Assembly: GCF_918797505.1 (NCBI RefSeq)
Contig: NC_092797.1
Coordinates: 50,814,157-50,878,156, forward strand
DNA: 64,000 nt
Direction of reading: 5' to 3'
DNA from: Bemisia tabaci
Taxonomy: Eukaryota > Arthropoda > Insecta > Hemiptera > Aleyrodidae
Below are positions 22,027 through 31,184 of the stretch, piece by piece (the stretch's first letter is position 1; the number at the start of each line of letters is the position of its first letter). Below the pieces are notes generated by a model, which saw only the letters and a list, made by a program, of their open reading frames with translations, was not told the origin of the DNA and ran no database searches. Position numbers and translations under genes: made by a program.

Positions 22027-22299
22027 AATTGGACCGTGTTAAGCAGATAAGAACCAAGCCATATCAGCTATTGCCAATTTTAATTGGACAATTTAATTTT
22101 TTACATGTAAACGATGGTGCGGATTATTTTGGGAGCGAATTTCAGTGAATTTTCTGCTTAGGAATGTACTACGAGGCAAATTCGATGAAATTTTCAAAAG
22201 AATTCGCAAAAACGGTCTCTTGTAAAAAATTAAATTGCCCGCTTAAATTTGGCAATAGCTGATGTGGCTTGGTTCCATTCTGCTAAACGCGGTCCAATT
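22027..22299. mobile_element. MITE with GGACCGCGTTTAGCAGAA tips and AATT flanks
   Basis: Arms of about 75 bp. The left starts AATTGGACCGTGTTAAGC and the right ends TGCTAAACGCGGTCCAATT. AATT occurs outside both GGACC tips, suggesting a 4-bp target duplication. A relative of the GGATCGCATTTAG elements at 13407. Confidence 0.75.
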
Positions 22300-22886
22300 A
22301 CCAATTATCAGCAATTTGCAAGCGGGTTACATTTTTTCCGATGAACTGCAATAATGCGCATCGGCATAACGAAGGTGTGATGAGTAATGTCCCTCAGTAG
22401 CATGCTCTCGGTTTGGAGCGCCTTCATTTTTGGTGATACTCTACGCATTGCCGCAAAGTTAGTTTAGTTACCTGTCCGAGTCAAACTCAGCTGAGGACAT
22501 GGTTTTCACGACTTGGTGGTGTTGTGCTATGGTTTTTCCTTCTAGGTGTGCCTAATATCGCCATGTTTTTACGGAGGAAAACACGTGGTCTACTTTAGAT
22601 TAAAACCCTCATCTTGTTCCTTTTATTTTTGAATTTTATGTTTTTCTAATTGTTCACTTTTGAAATAAATTGGTATCGATTGATGATTTCATACGACAAG
22701 ACAGAGATCAAGAGGTAATATTGACAGACACAGACAGAGGAACGAGGAAATTAGGATAAATTCGCATGGTATAGGTGATTAAGATTCGACATGGGCTTAT
22801 ATAAAAACAATATTGTAAGCAATTTTAGTTGCTGATCGAAGTTAAGGCCTAAAAATGCGCTCGATGGGACACACAGACAAATAATT
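22300..22886. other. Intergenic DNA, nothing firmly assigned
   Basis: A degenerate GCGCCTTCATTTTTGG motif near 22419 recalls the hairpin family, but no structure is clear. Confidence 0.4.
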
Positions 22887-23095
22887 GAGGGGCTTGGAGG
22901 ACAGGGCGCAAGGGTGCAGTTTTTGTTACTCCGAGAAATACGAGTTTAAAGTTCCGAATTACATGGATGCTTTATCTCATGACGAATTTTTCATTACCTA
23001 TACGCATTTACGTTTTCGACTAGTTATATTTGAAATCATTACTATCTCAATTTTTTTAAAAGCTGCACTTGTGCGTTTTGTCCTCAAAGCCCCTC
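22887..23095. mobile_element. MITE, AGGACAAGGCGC family, copy 3
   Basis: A 209-bp element with tips GAGGGGCTTGGAGGACAGGG and a complement ending TTTTGTCCTCAAAGCCCCTC. Confidence 0.75.
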
Positions 23096-23520
23096 CATTG
23101 AACTTTTGAAAAAAAAATGCCTTTAAACTAATTATGAGGTTTTGAATAGTTTTGGTTTGGCTGCCTTTTTCCCAAAATTTCTGAAAGATGGATCTGAAGA
23201 TTGACATTACAGTTTCTCAAAAATCATTCTCGCAATGGTTAAAATTTACAGTTTATCGAAGAAGTAGCGATGTGCGAACTAAATGAGAATCTGTCTAAAA
23301 ATACACTGCAACACTGTTCAAAATTAATAAACAAAATTTAAAATACTTAAAAACTCATTTTTGTACTTTTGTTTTTTGGGTCTCGGGTCTTGATGGGACC
23401 CCTCCTCATTGCGACCTGGTCCCATAAAAATTTGAATTTTTTGAATGGTTCCATTCATTTTAAATATCGAGTCTCTCCCTGTTTTTAAAAGAAGCTCCTT
23501 ATAAGTTACAACGAACACTT
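23096..23520. other. Intergenic DNA, nothing assigned
   Basis: No exon or repeat supported. Confidence 0.4.
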
Positions 23521-23523
23521 ACA

Positions 23524-23777
23524 CTGCCGTGCTGAGGAATAACGCCGTATGAACATACAAGCGTTGCCAAAGTTCTCCGGATAAAACTTGAATTTTCGCG
23601 GAAAGTTATGCATATTTTTCCGTGAAATTTTGGAATATGTTAGATCAAGTTGCGAACAAAATCATCTGAAGAATTCTAGAAAAAATATTGAGAATTTTTC
23701 CAATGAATTCGGTTTTTTAGTAAAAGAAATTTGGCAACGTCTGAAGGCTCATCCGGCGTTTTTCTCTAGGACGGCAG
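23524..23777. mobile_element. TA-type MITE copy
   Basis: Tips CTGCCGTGCTGAGG and CTAGGACGGCAG, 254 bp. The TA flanks have mutated. Confidence 0.8.
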
Positions 23778-24347
23778 AACACTGTGGACCGCCTCTGAAA
23801 GCGCCCAACGGAAACAACGTTGCAGTGCTGATAGTGAGATATATATAGGTGGAATTTTCATCGCTCATATGTATGACTATCTGCTGAACGCAAACAAATG
23901 TCTTAAGTCAAATATCACTAAGGTCAGCTCTTTGGAGGATAAGCGGACCCCCCCCCCCCCCCCCCATCCGCCGGACACCTCTCCGTAGGCAACTGATCGG
24001 GGTTCGGGGAACGTCGTTGGTCTTGATAAAACTCAAATTGACTTGTGCAGTGTTGCCAGTGTAATGAAATCATTTAAAATGTGTTTGCACTAGTGATATT
24101 GAAAAATAAATTTAGTCACATTTCATTGTAACCTATCGGTACTTGCAGATAGGCGAGAGGTCATATTTGAAGAGCGAGTCCCTATGGCAAGTCGGTTAAT
24201 GGAAGGATAAATAAATCCTATTATCCGAAGTCCAAGTAGGCAACGTGCAATGCAATTAGGCAGATTCTGTCGAAAAATGGGTAAATTTCCTCGCTCGTTG
24301 CCGTCCGAAAAGAACGGGTCAATTGTTGAATCGATTTCGAATGACAT
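23778..24347. other. Intergenic DNA with a C run
   Basis: A run of about 17 C lies at 23949-23966. No gene supported. Confidence 0.4.
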
Positions 24348-25060
24348 CCCTAGTAGCAATGACTGTTAAAAAAAATTCTAAAAAAGTTGTCAAAAAAATG
24401 TAAAAAACTTAAAATTTTACATAGAAAAAAATTGATGGTGCTGACGACAGAACCTTCTGTTTACAGGGCTCCTGCAGTTTCTTCGTTACACTTACAGAAT
24501 TTGTCTGTTGTGAGAACAGAACTTCGGTCGTGAGAACAGAGTACTCAGTCCTAATAATGGAAGCTTCTGTGACAGTTACAAAAGAAGTGCAGGAGCCCTA
24601 TGAACAGAACTTTTTTTTCGGTGTAGGAGTTCGTAAATTTTAAGTAAAAAAAAAAAAAAAAAACTCTTAAACCACTCGTTTTACGAAACCCTCTTGGGGA
24701 ATTCTTAAAAAAAAAATAGTGTTACCTATTTTAATTAAAAGAAAACGTAATATTTACGTGAAAAACAACAAACTATATTCTCAATTTTTAGGGGCTGCAA
24801 CTTTTCCTTTAATAGGTAATTTTCTGTCCACCACTTTTTTTCCTCGTTTTTGCCCGCGGGAAGTTTATACAAAAAATACGTAAATTTTACTTAAAATGTT
24901 TTTACCATTTTTTTGTAAAAAATTCCTAAAAAACGTTTCCTGATACGAATATATCAGGAGTTTTTCACGTAATTTTCCAGTGGTTTTAAAGTAAATTTTA
25001 AATTCTCTTAAAATGTACGAGTTTTTTTACAACTTTTCTCAACAACCACTGCTACTAGGG
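24348..25060. mobile_element. Element with CCCTAGTAGCAATG tips containing a nested hairpin
   Basis: Left tip CCCTAGTAGCAATGACTG and right tip CACTGCTACTAGGG are inverted, 713 bp apart, with AT-rich subterminal similarity. Near 24449-24615 an inner inverted repeat (CAGGGCTCCTGCAGTTTCTT against its complement near 24577) looks like a separate hairpin insertion. Confidence 0.65.
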
Positions 25061-25449
25061 TTTGATCGATTAAAGTCATTACAAAGATAGGGATTTATCG
25101 ATCAGGATGCTTCGATAAGGATTCAATAATCGACCCGCAGGCAACCCTGCCTCAGATAGCGTCGCCACCGAATCTATTCAGAAGTCCCTCTAAAATAAGA
25201 CGTAGAATAATGATCCAGACGAAAAACTTGGCACCGCTGGGTGACACTTGGGTTGCAGAGGTATTCAGACTGTCTGGAAGATCATGACAGTTTGTTAAGT
25301 AGCCTCCTAGGTCCCACAAGTGCCACCGCTCTTTTCTCGCACCGTATGGTTTGTGATTCTATGATCATTAATTTTCGACAAAACGAGGGATTTTTCAAGT
25401 GTGTTTAGCTTGTTTTCGAGAAGAGGTCTTCGCCTGACTGTTGCGTTTC

Positions 25450-26180
25450 ATTAAGTAGGGCGATTCAGGAAAAAAAATCGGTTTCGAATAAAAATTTGGT
25501 TCCCGGTAAAAATTCTAGAAGATAGATGACAAGAATAAGGCGAATATTTTGGAGGGTGCGCACCCCCAAGTGGCGTGGCGTGCTTTGCGATGTATTGATT
25601 GATCTGTCATTTCAACCTATAGGTAAAAAAGGATCGATAGGCAGAATGTCCGCACCGAACACCTTAATAATCGATTATTTACCATAGCTTCAAACGGGGA
25701 GACATCGATTGATCGATATTTCACGCCTCGCCACTAGCACTTCTCCTTTTAGACACCAAAATCGAGTTTTTCATCATACTTTGTGGGTTTGGAATTCAGT
25801 TCCCAGATAAAAATCCAACAGTTACAATTCCTAGGTAGAGCTGTGCAAAATTTGGGCACGATGTGATTATTTTTAGGGTGTGCTCACCCCCCAGACGCCG
25901 GTTTAGCTCGTTTTCCCACGGGGTCAAGTCCATTTCGACGGTCGTTTTCTCGCGGGTAAAACGAGGGGTGCGCGATTCCTAAGAATAATCCGATCTTGCC
26001 CAAATTTTTCACAGCTCTACTTTGGTACTTATTCTATCTTGTGGATTTTCTGCCGGGAGTCGATTTTCCTAACACACGAAGTGTGTTAAAATTGACCGGA
26101 AAGGCGGATGTACGAAAAATCACGATTTTTATCTAAAAAGAGGGTGCTCACTGTTCAAAAACTAACGGATCGACCCGAAA
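25450..26180. repeat. Degenerate foldback sequence
   Basis: TAGAGCTGTGCAAAATTTGG near 25833 is inverted near 26000 (CCAAATTTTTCACAGCTCTA), and related words such as TTCCCGGTAAAAATTC recur near 25500. Edges are uncertain. Confidence 0.45.
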
Positions 26181-26374
26181 TGTTTCGTAGCTCTACTCCG
26201 CCGTGCTAAGGAGGAAAGCCGTATGAACATTTGAGAGTTACCAAATTTCCTCGAATATAACACGTTTTTGCGAGGAAAGTTTTGCGTATTTTTTCTTGAA
26301 GTTTTCAGATATTTTGGATCAAATCGCGAATAAAATCGTCCGAAAAATTTGACTTTTATTGAAGGTAATATGGT

Positions 26375-27171
26375 CAGGGCCGGATTTAGGGGGTGGTCAC
26401 ATGAGCCGCGGCGAATTTAGGGGGCGGCAAATGTTACAATTTTTTTAAATGTAGGTATAAAAAAAATTCGGATTCAGAAAAAAAATTACGAAGAAGAAAA
26501 GGCGACAAAAGCTCTCATTTCCTGAGAGTATAGTAATTTCTAATTTTGTCGTCTTTCGGTAATACAAGAGACAGCCCCTTTAATTAGTCGAGTTAAAAGA
26601 GAATCGAACACGCAATTTTGGCCTGGAACGCGGCGCGGCGCAGCGAGCAATGACGAGGACTTGAGATGAAAAAGAGAAGCCCTCGGCGCGGTGGTAAGCA
26701 TGTAACACATATTAGCACCTACGAGACTGCATGGATACTTCACGCATTGCGTCAAATGCAGTGCGGTCAGCAACGGTCGACGTGAAACGCATAGCGCCTA
26801 CGAGACTTTAGGAATACTTCACGCATTGCACCAAACACGGTACGGCACGGCGGCGGCGCGGCGGAAGTTAAGATTTAAACCACTTTCATGTTTGTTCTTT
26901 CATAATTTTTTCATTCATTTCTTATAAATGAAAGCCTTATCCACACAGAGATATAGGTTTACGGAACTTAACTTTCGCGCAATGTTCCGTGAACTTTTGC
27001 AAGTCGTGTTGACAGGATTTTCGCAAAAAATGTGTCCAACACGAGTAAACGCGTCTTATGCACCCCTCCTCCTGTAACAGGAGGTTGTAACACTTGGTTT
27101 TTATTGATACTTCAAAACGAATGAGAAGGGGGCGGCAAAATACAGGCGTCAAGTAGGTAAATCCGGACCCG
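26375..27171. mobile_element. Nonautonomous hAT-like element
   Basis: Tips CAGGGCCGGATTTA and TAAATCCGGACCCG are flanked by AATATGGT (26367-26374) and AATATGGC (27172-27179), an 8-bp duplication with one mismatch. Tip sequence and duplication length fit hAT. The interior has no transposase; it carries two GCGCCTACGAGACT tandem units. Confidence 0.8.
26700..26870 (+). repeat. Two units of the GCGCCTACGAGACT motif
   Basis: Units near 26715 and 26799 contain ATACTTCACGCATTGCG and a following GTGCGG- or GTACGG-like segment. Same family as 18690-18885. Confidence 0.65.
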
Positions 27172-27241
27172 AATATGGCAGCATCTGAGGGCTCATACGG
27201 TGTTTTCCCTTAGCACGGCAGTATTCGTGTCATCTACCCTC

Positions 27242-27512
27242 CAGCGGGGCGATTATTGAAACTGATAGACAAAGCGATAGACAAAGATGACATAGGGGGT
27301 ATAAAGCAATTCTATTGGTTGAAATGGGTGGTTCTCATCGGGGGAAAATGATAGACTAACTGTCGGGTTTCTCGTGGGTTGCCGTCACTTAGTCGATTAC
27401 CTACCTCCTTTGTCCATTGCAACAACCCGTTTCCACCAATAGGATCCCTCCAAATCCCTTTTGTCGTCTTTGTCTATAGCTTTATCTATCAGTTTCAATA
27501 ATCGGTCCGCTG
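27242..27512. mobile_element. Intact GATAGACAAAGCGATAGAC-family MITE
   Basis: Inverted tips of about 50 bp: CAGCGGGGCGATTATTGAAA at the left and the complement ending TTCAATAATCGGTCCGCTG. It is 271 bp long. Other copies are at 15954-17695 (interrupted) and 28631-28897. Confidence 0.8.
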
Positions 27513-27722
27513 AACTTCTACGGGGAACCATACTGCCGTGCTTTGGAAAAACGCCGTACGAGCCATCAGCAGCTGCCTAATTTCCTTAGACATACCACGA
27601 ATTTTTAGGACAATTTATGAATATCTCTCCTCCAATTTTGCAGAGGATCTCGCTCGAGATTCGATCTAAAGAGTCGGAAAATTGCAAGGAAAAATATACA
27701 TGACGTACTTCAAAAATAAATA

Positions 27723-28498
27723 CAGTCGAACCTCGATAACTCGAACCTCGATAACTCGAAAACCTCAATAACTCGAAGAAAATGTCCGTTCCCTTCCGCA
27801 GGAGGCCAAAATCCTCGATAACTCGAAGAATTTGTTCCGTTAACTCGAAGACATTTGAGGCTCATTTGTACCTCAGTAACTCGAAGGAATCGGCGGTTTA
27901 CCTCTATAACTCGAAGGCAACTACCATGTGTCAAATATGTACCTCAGTAACTCGAAGGAATTGGAGAAAAACCTCTATAACTCGAAGGATGCTTCGGCCC
28001 AGATAATCTCAAGGCGGCCGCAGGCAATCAGCGGTGGCAGGTTAATCAGTTTATCATCAGTTAATGTTGTGACGCGTTAAAAAAAATGCGCAAGTGTTCC
28101 GCGTTGAGTGTCGCCCAAAAAGTGAGCATATTGGAGGCGGTAAAAAACAGAGGTGCGAAGACAAAGGAACAAATTGCAAAAGAGTTCGGTATCCCACCCT
28201 GCACCCTCTCAACGATATTAAAAAACGAGGAGAAGATCCTTGAACTTTCAAAAAGTGACGGGGCACGTGGCTGCAAAAGGAAACGGGAGAGTGAATTTTC
28301 TGATGTCGGTTTTTTTAACGGACAAATAACGGTTTTTTTTTCTAAATTGACCTAGCACCTACCTCGAACCTCCAACCTCGATAACTCGAATTTTTCATCT
28401 CCAAACCTCGTTAACTCGAAACCTCGATAATCTCGAAACCTCAATAACTCGAATTTTTCATCGCTTCCCTTCAGCTTCGAGTTATCGAGGTTCGACTG
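27723..28498 (+). mobile_element. Deletion derivative of a Tigger/pogo-type transposon
   Basis: Tips CAGTCGAACCTCGATAACTC and GAGTTATCGAGGTTCGACTG are perfect and flanked by TA (27721-27722 and 28499-28500). These are typical of Tc1/mariner elements of the pogo/Tigger group. About ten AACTCGAA repeats follow the left tip and about five precede the right one. Only the start of a transposase is left inside (28086-28355). Confidence 0.88.
28086..28355 (+). pseudogene. Truncated Tigger/pogo transposase, CENP-B-like HTH only
   Basis: An 89-residue frame. Residues 7-52 have the pattern of the CENP-B N-terminal/Psq helix-turn-helix that binds the ends of pogo-type transposons; IAKEFGIPPCTLSTILKNEE is the clearest stretch. 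After about residue 75 the similarity stops and the frame runs into the right subterminal repeats. The second HTH and the DDE catalytic domain are missing, so it cannot catalyse transposition. It might still bind the repeated AACTCGAA ends; that is inference. Confidence 0.8.
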
Positions 28499-28630
28499 TA
28501 TTTTATGAGAGGAACTTCGGCAACATTCGATGGCTCATACGGTGTTTTTACTTAGCACGGCCGCATGATCTGAGACCGAAATTCTTTTTTCCGAATCACC
28601 CTCACCCTCACGCGCTCTTTTTCCCACATC

Positions 28631-28897
28631 CAGCAGGGTGATCGTTGAAATTGATAGACAATGCGATAGACAAAGAAGACATAAGGAATATGGAGCGATC
28701 CTATTGGTTGCAATGGGTGGTTCTAATGACTAAGGGAGAAAATGATTGACTAACTAAAGGGTCTCTCATGGGTTGCTGTTAGTCTCTCTATTACGTACCT
28801 ACACCCTTCCTCAATTACAACCACCTGCTTCCACCATTAGGATCCCTCCATAATCTTTTTGTCATCTTTGTCTATCAATTTCAACAATCACCCCGCA
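28631..28897. mobile_element. GATAGACAAAG-family MITE, copy 3
   Basis: Starts CAGCAGGGTGATCGTTGAAA and ends TTCAACAATCACCCCGC, 267 bp. It lies directly upstream of the secreted-protein gene and probably contributes to its 5-prime flank. Confidence 0.75.
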
Positions 28898-28940
28898 ATT
28901 ATCATAATTTTTCCGCTGCTTCAAATCTGGACAGTTTGAG

Positions 28941-29315
28941 ATGATGAATCAACTGATACTCCCATGCGCCTGTGCGACCCTTCTTCTACCCTTGTTCATG
29001 TCGGTCTCAGGGTGGGACGCTAAGGTGTACACGAAACAGTTCTGCTCCGGAACCGGAAAACCGATCACCGACGAATCTTGCTTGGACATGGCCTCTGGTG
29101 GATTGAGAGCCTTGAGGACCTCGACTGAAAAAATTTGCGTCTTCATGGAGTCCCAGTGCGGCATCGACCAGAATGATTGGGGATGGTGTCAAGCGAATAG
29201 CTGCTGTAACCTGGGAGCGGATTTTGAGAACTTCACCTCAATCGACACATGTCCCTCTGACAGCGACCAAGGCAGAGCACTTGACACGATTATGGTGAGG
29301 AATGAGGTCCCTTGA
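28941..29315 (+). CDS. Small secreted cysteine-rich protein, family unknown
   Basis: A 124-residue frame opening with ATG ATG. Residues 1-24 form a signal peptide: a short polar start, a leucine-rich core and a small-residue end (SVSG). The predicted mature part of about 100 residues has eight cysteines (35, 47, 66, 73, 83, 88, 89, 104), an even number that suits four disulphides, and one N-glycosylation site (Asn97-Phe-Thr). Base composition is more balanced than the AT-rich flanks, which supports coding. I recognise no family; salivary or haemolymph-type proteins have this general form, which is not evidence of function. ATG|GTGAGG at 29292-29300 could be a splice donor, so the last six residues may be intronic and further exons may exist. 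No credible continuation was found. Confidence 0.65.
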   Translation: MMNQLILPCACATLLLPLFMSVSGWDAKVYTKQFCSGTGKPITDESCLDMASGGLRALRTSTEKICVFMESQCGIDQNDWGWCQANSCCNLGADFENFTSIDTCPSDSDQGRALDTIMVRNEVP

Positions 29316-30264
29316 GTCCGCAGAACTGGACCCTTGCCTGATTGGAAGAGGCTCTGAGCAACGGAGTACGTGGAGAAAATGATTTAAAAAAATGAGTGCC
29401 TATTTTGAATTTTAGAAAAAAAAAATTGTCTACGATCGGAGAAAAATTGTTTTGCCTTTATTGAGTTGAAAAATGTTAACTTTAAGCGATTTTTACATGT
29501 TAGTAAAATGATTTTTTTAAAAAATTAAAAATGGCTTCCATTTACTCAATTCAATGAAAATTAGTTTTGTCATTTAATAACAAAGCTAATTTTCTTTGTA
29601 TATATCGCAAGTAAATAGTAAAATCGAGCATTTTGTCAAATGCCTCAGCAAATAGTAAAAAATTCTATCTTAGATTGAAATTTTGATTCTCTTCCTGATT
29701 TGAAACAAAATAATTGACTGCTCTTGTAAGGTAGGATTCTTTGTAAAAATGAGCACCATACAATAGTATTTTAAACGATTTTTAGCTCCCAAATGAACAT
29801 TTATCTTGAAATTTTTAGCAAGTCATAAAATACAGAATTTTAAAATTTTAACATTTAAATATGTGAGAGGCATTAAAGATGAAGAGACAATAAGAGATTG
29901 TAGATATTATGAGTTATTTCCCCCAAAATATTGAAAACCCGAGAGCTCTTCGCCATAATGTTACAAAATGTTGTAAACTGTCAAAATTGGACTACCTGCT
30001 TGGGCATTTGATAAAATGCTTTATTTGGCTGATTGCCTGCAACATACATAATACTTTATTGAAAAAAGAAAATTTTAATTTACCCATACCGAACCATCCC
30101 AAATGGTCGTCAGTTTTGATGGAGGAATGGTTAGTGGCGTTCTTCGCCTGAAAACATTCGGGTGGCTATAATTAGATGCAGAGACAATAGATTTTTGAGT
30201 TTCTGCACTTCCAATCTGAAGAATGAAATTTGGTGAGGCAAAGGATAAGTTTAGAGATCAACAC
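29316..30264. other. AT-rich DNA downstream of the secreted-protein gene
   Basis: No exon recognised. The 80-codon frame at 29909-30151 has no domain and ordinary AT-rich composition; I do not call it. Confidence 0.45.
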
Positions 30265-30436
30265 TACTTCTAATGATGAGATGTTGGAGTTTTTTAGCCA
30301 ACGTGCGTAAAAAATTCAGCTTAAAGCTGAAATCTCATCAGAGAGGGAAAAAGCCCACACACGAGCACATTTTTCCCTCAAAGAAATATGCTGTTTGGAG
30401 CAACACTAGTTACGTCCATTCAGGAAGGCAACTACA

Positions 30437-30469
30437 GACGCGTTTCGGCCTTGTTGGGCCAATCCTCAG
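30437..30469 (-). ncRNA. Hammerhead-ribozyme-like core, copy 1
   Basis: On the minus strand: CTGAGGA, then TTGGCCCAACAAGGCC, then GAAACGCGTC. The first and last blocks match the conserved hammerhead core CUGANGA and GAAA with a minimal stem III (ACGCGU) and a GUC cleavage triplet. Stem II is GGCC with GGCC, with two extra U residues before it, which departs from the consensus. Confidence 0.5.
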
Positions 30470-30942
30470 TGCAGTGCAGCCTCCTGAATTTTCTGCTACC
30501 AAGCTCGAGAGGTCGTGAAAACCAGCCCGAGACTTGGGCAAGCGGACGCGGCGACAAGTAAACTTGCGCCATCTAGTGAGCGATTATCCAAACAGCTTCG
30601 CATAATACCTGGCAAGGCGATAAACACCAACCAATTGCGGTGAACGCACGGGTCGAAAGACGAGATGTTGGAGTTTTTTAGCCAACGTGCGTAAAAAATT
30701 CAGCTTAAAGCTGAAATCTCATTAGAGAGGGAAAAAGCCCACACACGAGCACAATTTTCCCTCAAAGAGATATGCTGTTTGGAGCAACAGCAATGCTTGC
30801 CAGGCATTATGAGGAGCTGTTTGGATAATCGCTCACTAGATGGCGCAAGTTTACTTGTCGCCGCGTCCGCTGGCCCAAGTCTCGGGCTGGTTATCACGAC
30901 CTCTCGAGCTTGGTAGCAGAAAATTCAGGAGGCTGCACTGCA

Positions 30943-30975
30943 CTGAGGATTGGCCCAACAAGGCCGAAACGCGTC
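30943..30975 (+). ncRNA. Hammerhead-ribozyme-like core, copy 2
   Basis: Same core as the minus-strand copy. Flanks can form stem I: the CTGCA just before CTGAGGA faces TGTAG just after GCGTC, and outward TTCAGGA and GGC face GCC and TCCTGAA, leaving an internal loop. This is the layout of the minimal type I hammerheads described from Penelope-like elements. Activity is not known. Confidence 0.55.
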
Positions 30976-31184
30976 TGTAGTTGCCTTCCTGAATGGACGT
31001 AACTAGTGTTGCTCCAAACAGCATATCTCTTTGAGGGAAAAATGTGCTCGTGTGTGGGCTTTTTCCCTCTCTAATGAGATTTCAGCTTTAAGCTGAATTT
31101 TTTACGCACGTTGGCTAAAAAACTCCAACATCTCGTCTTTCGACCCGTGCGTTCACCCCAATTGGTTGGTACTTCTAATGATGA

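Larger units (their letters stand above)
26196..27221. mobile_element. TA-type MITE split by a hAT-like element
   Basis: Left tip CTCCGCCGTGCTAAGG and right tip CCTTAGCACGGCAG, each beside TA (26194-26195 and 27222-27223). The internal element 26375-27171 and its 8-bp duplication account for the extra length. Confidence 0.85.
27533..28564. mobile_element. TA-type MITE split by a Tigger-like element
   Basis: Left tip CTGCCGTGCTTTGG beside TA at 27531, and right tip ACTTAGCACGGCCG near 28564. The insertion at 27723-28498 separates the halves. Confidence 0.8.
30280..31169. mobile_element. Penelope-like element fragment, partial tandem plus inverted copy
   Basis: The insertion is bounded by a perfect 15-bp duplication, TACTTCTAATGATGA, at 30265-30279 and 31170-31184. 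Inside are three pieces of one unit: a plus-strand copy from 30280, a second partial plus copy from about 30640, and a minus-strand copy from 31169 down to about 30805, so the outer parts form a palindrome. Partial tandem and inverted arrangement, together with a hammerhead-like core in the unit, fits Penelope-like retroelements. No reverse transcriptase is present. Confidence 0.65.

Noticed and set aside
21684..22148. 154-codon plus-strand frame
   Set aside because: It crosses the end of a foldback element, an old repeat and part of a MITE, and has no recognisable domain.
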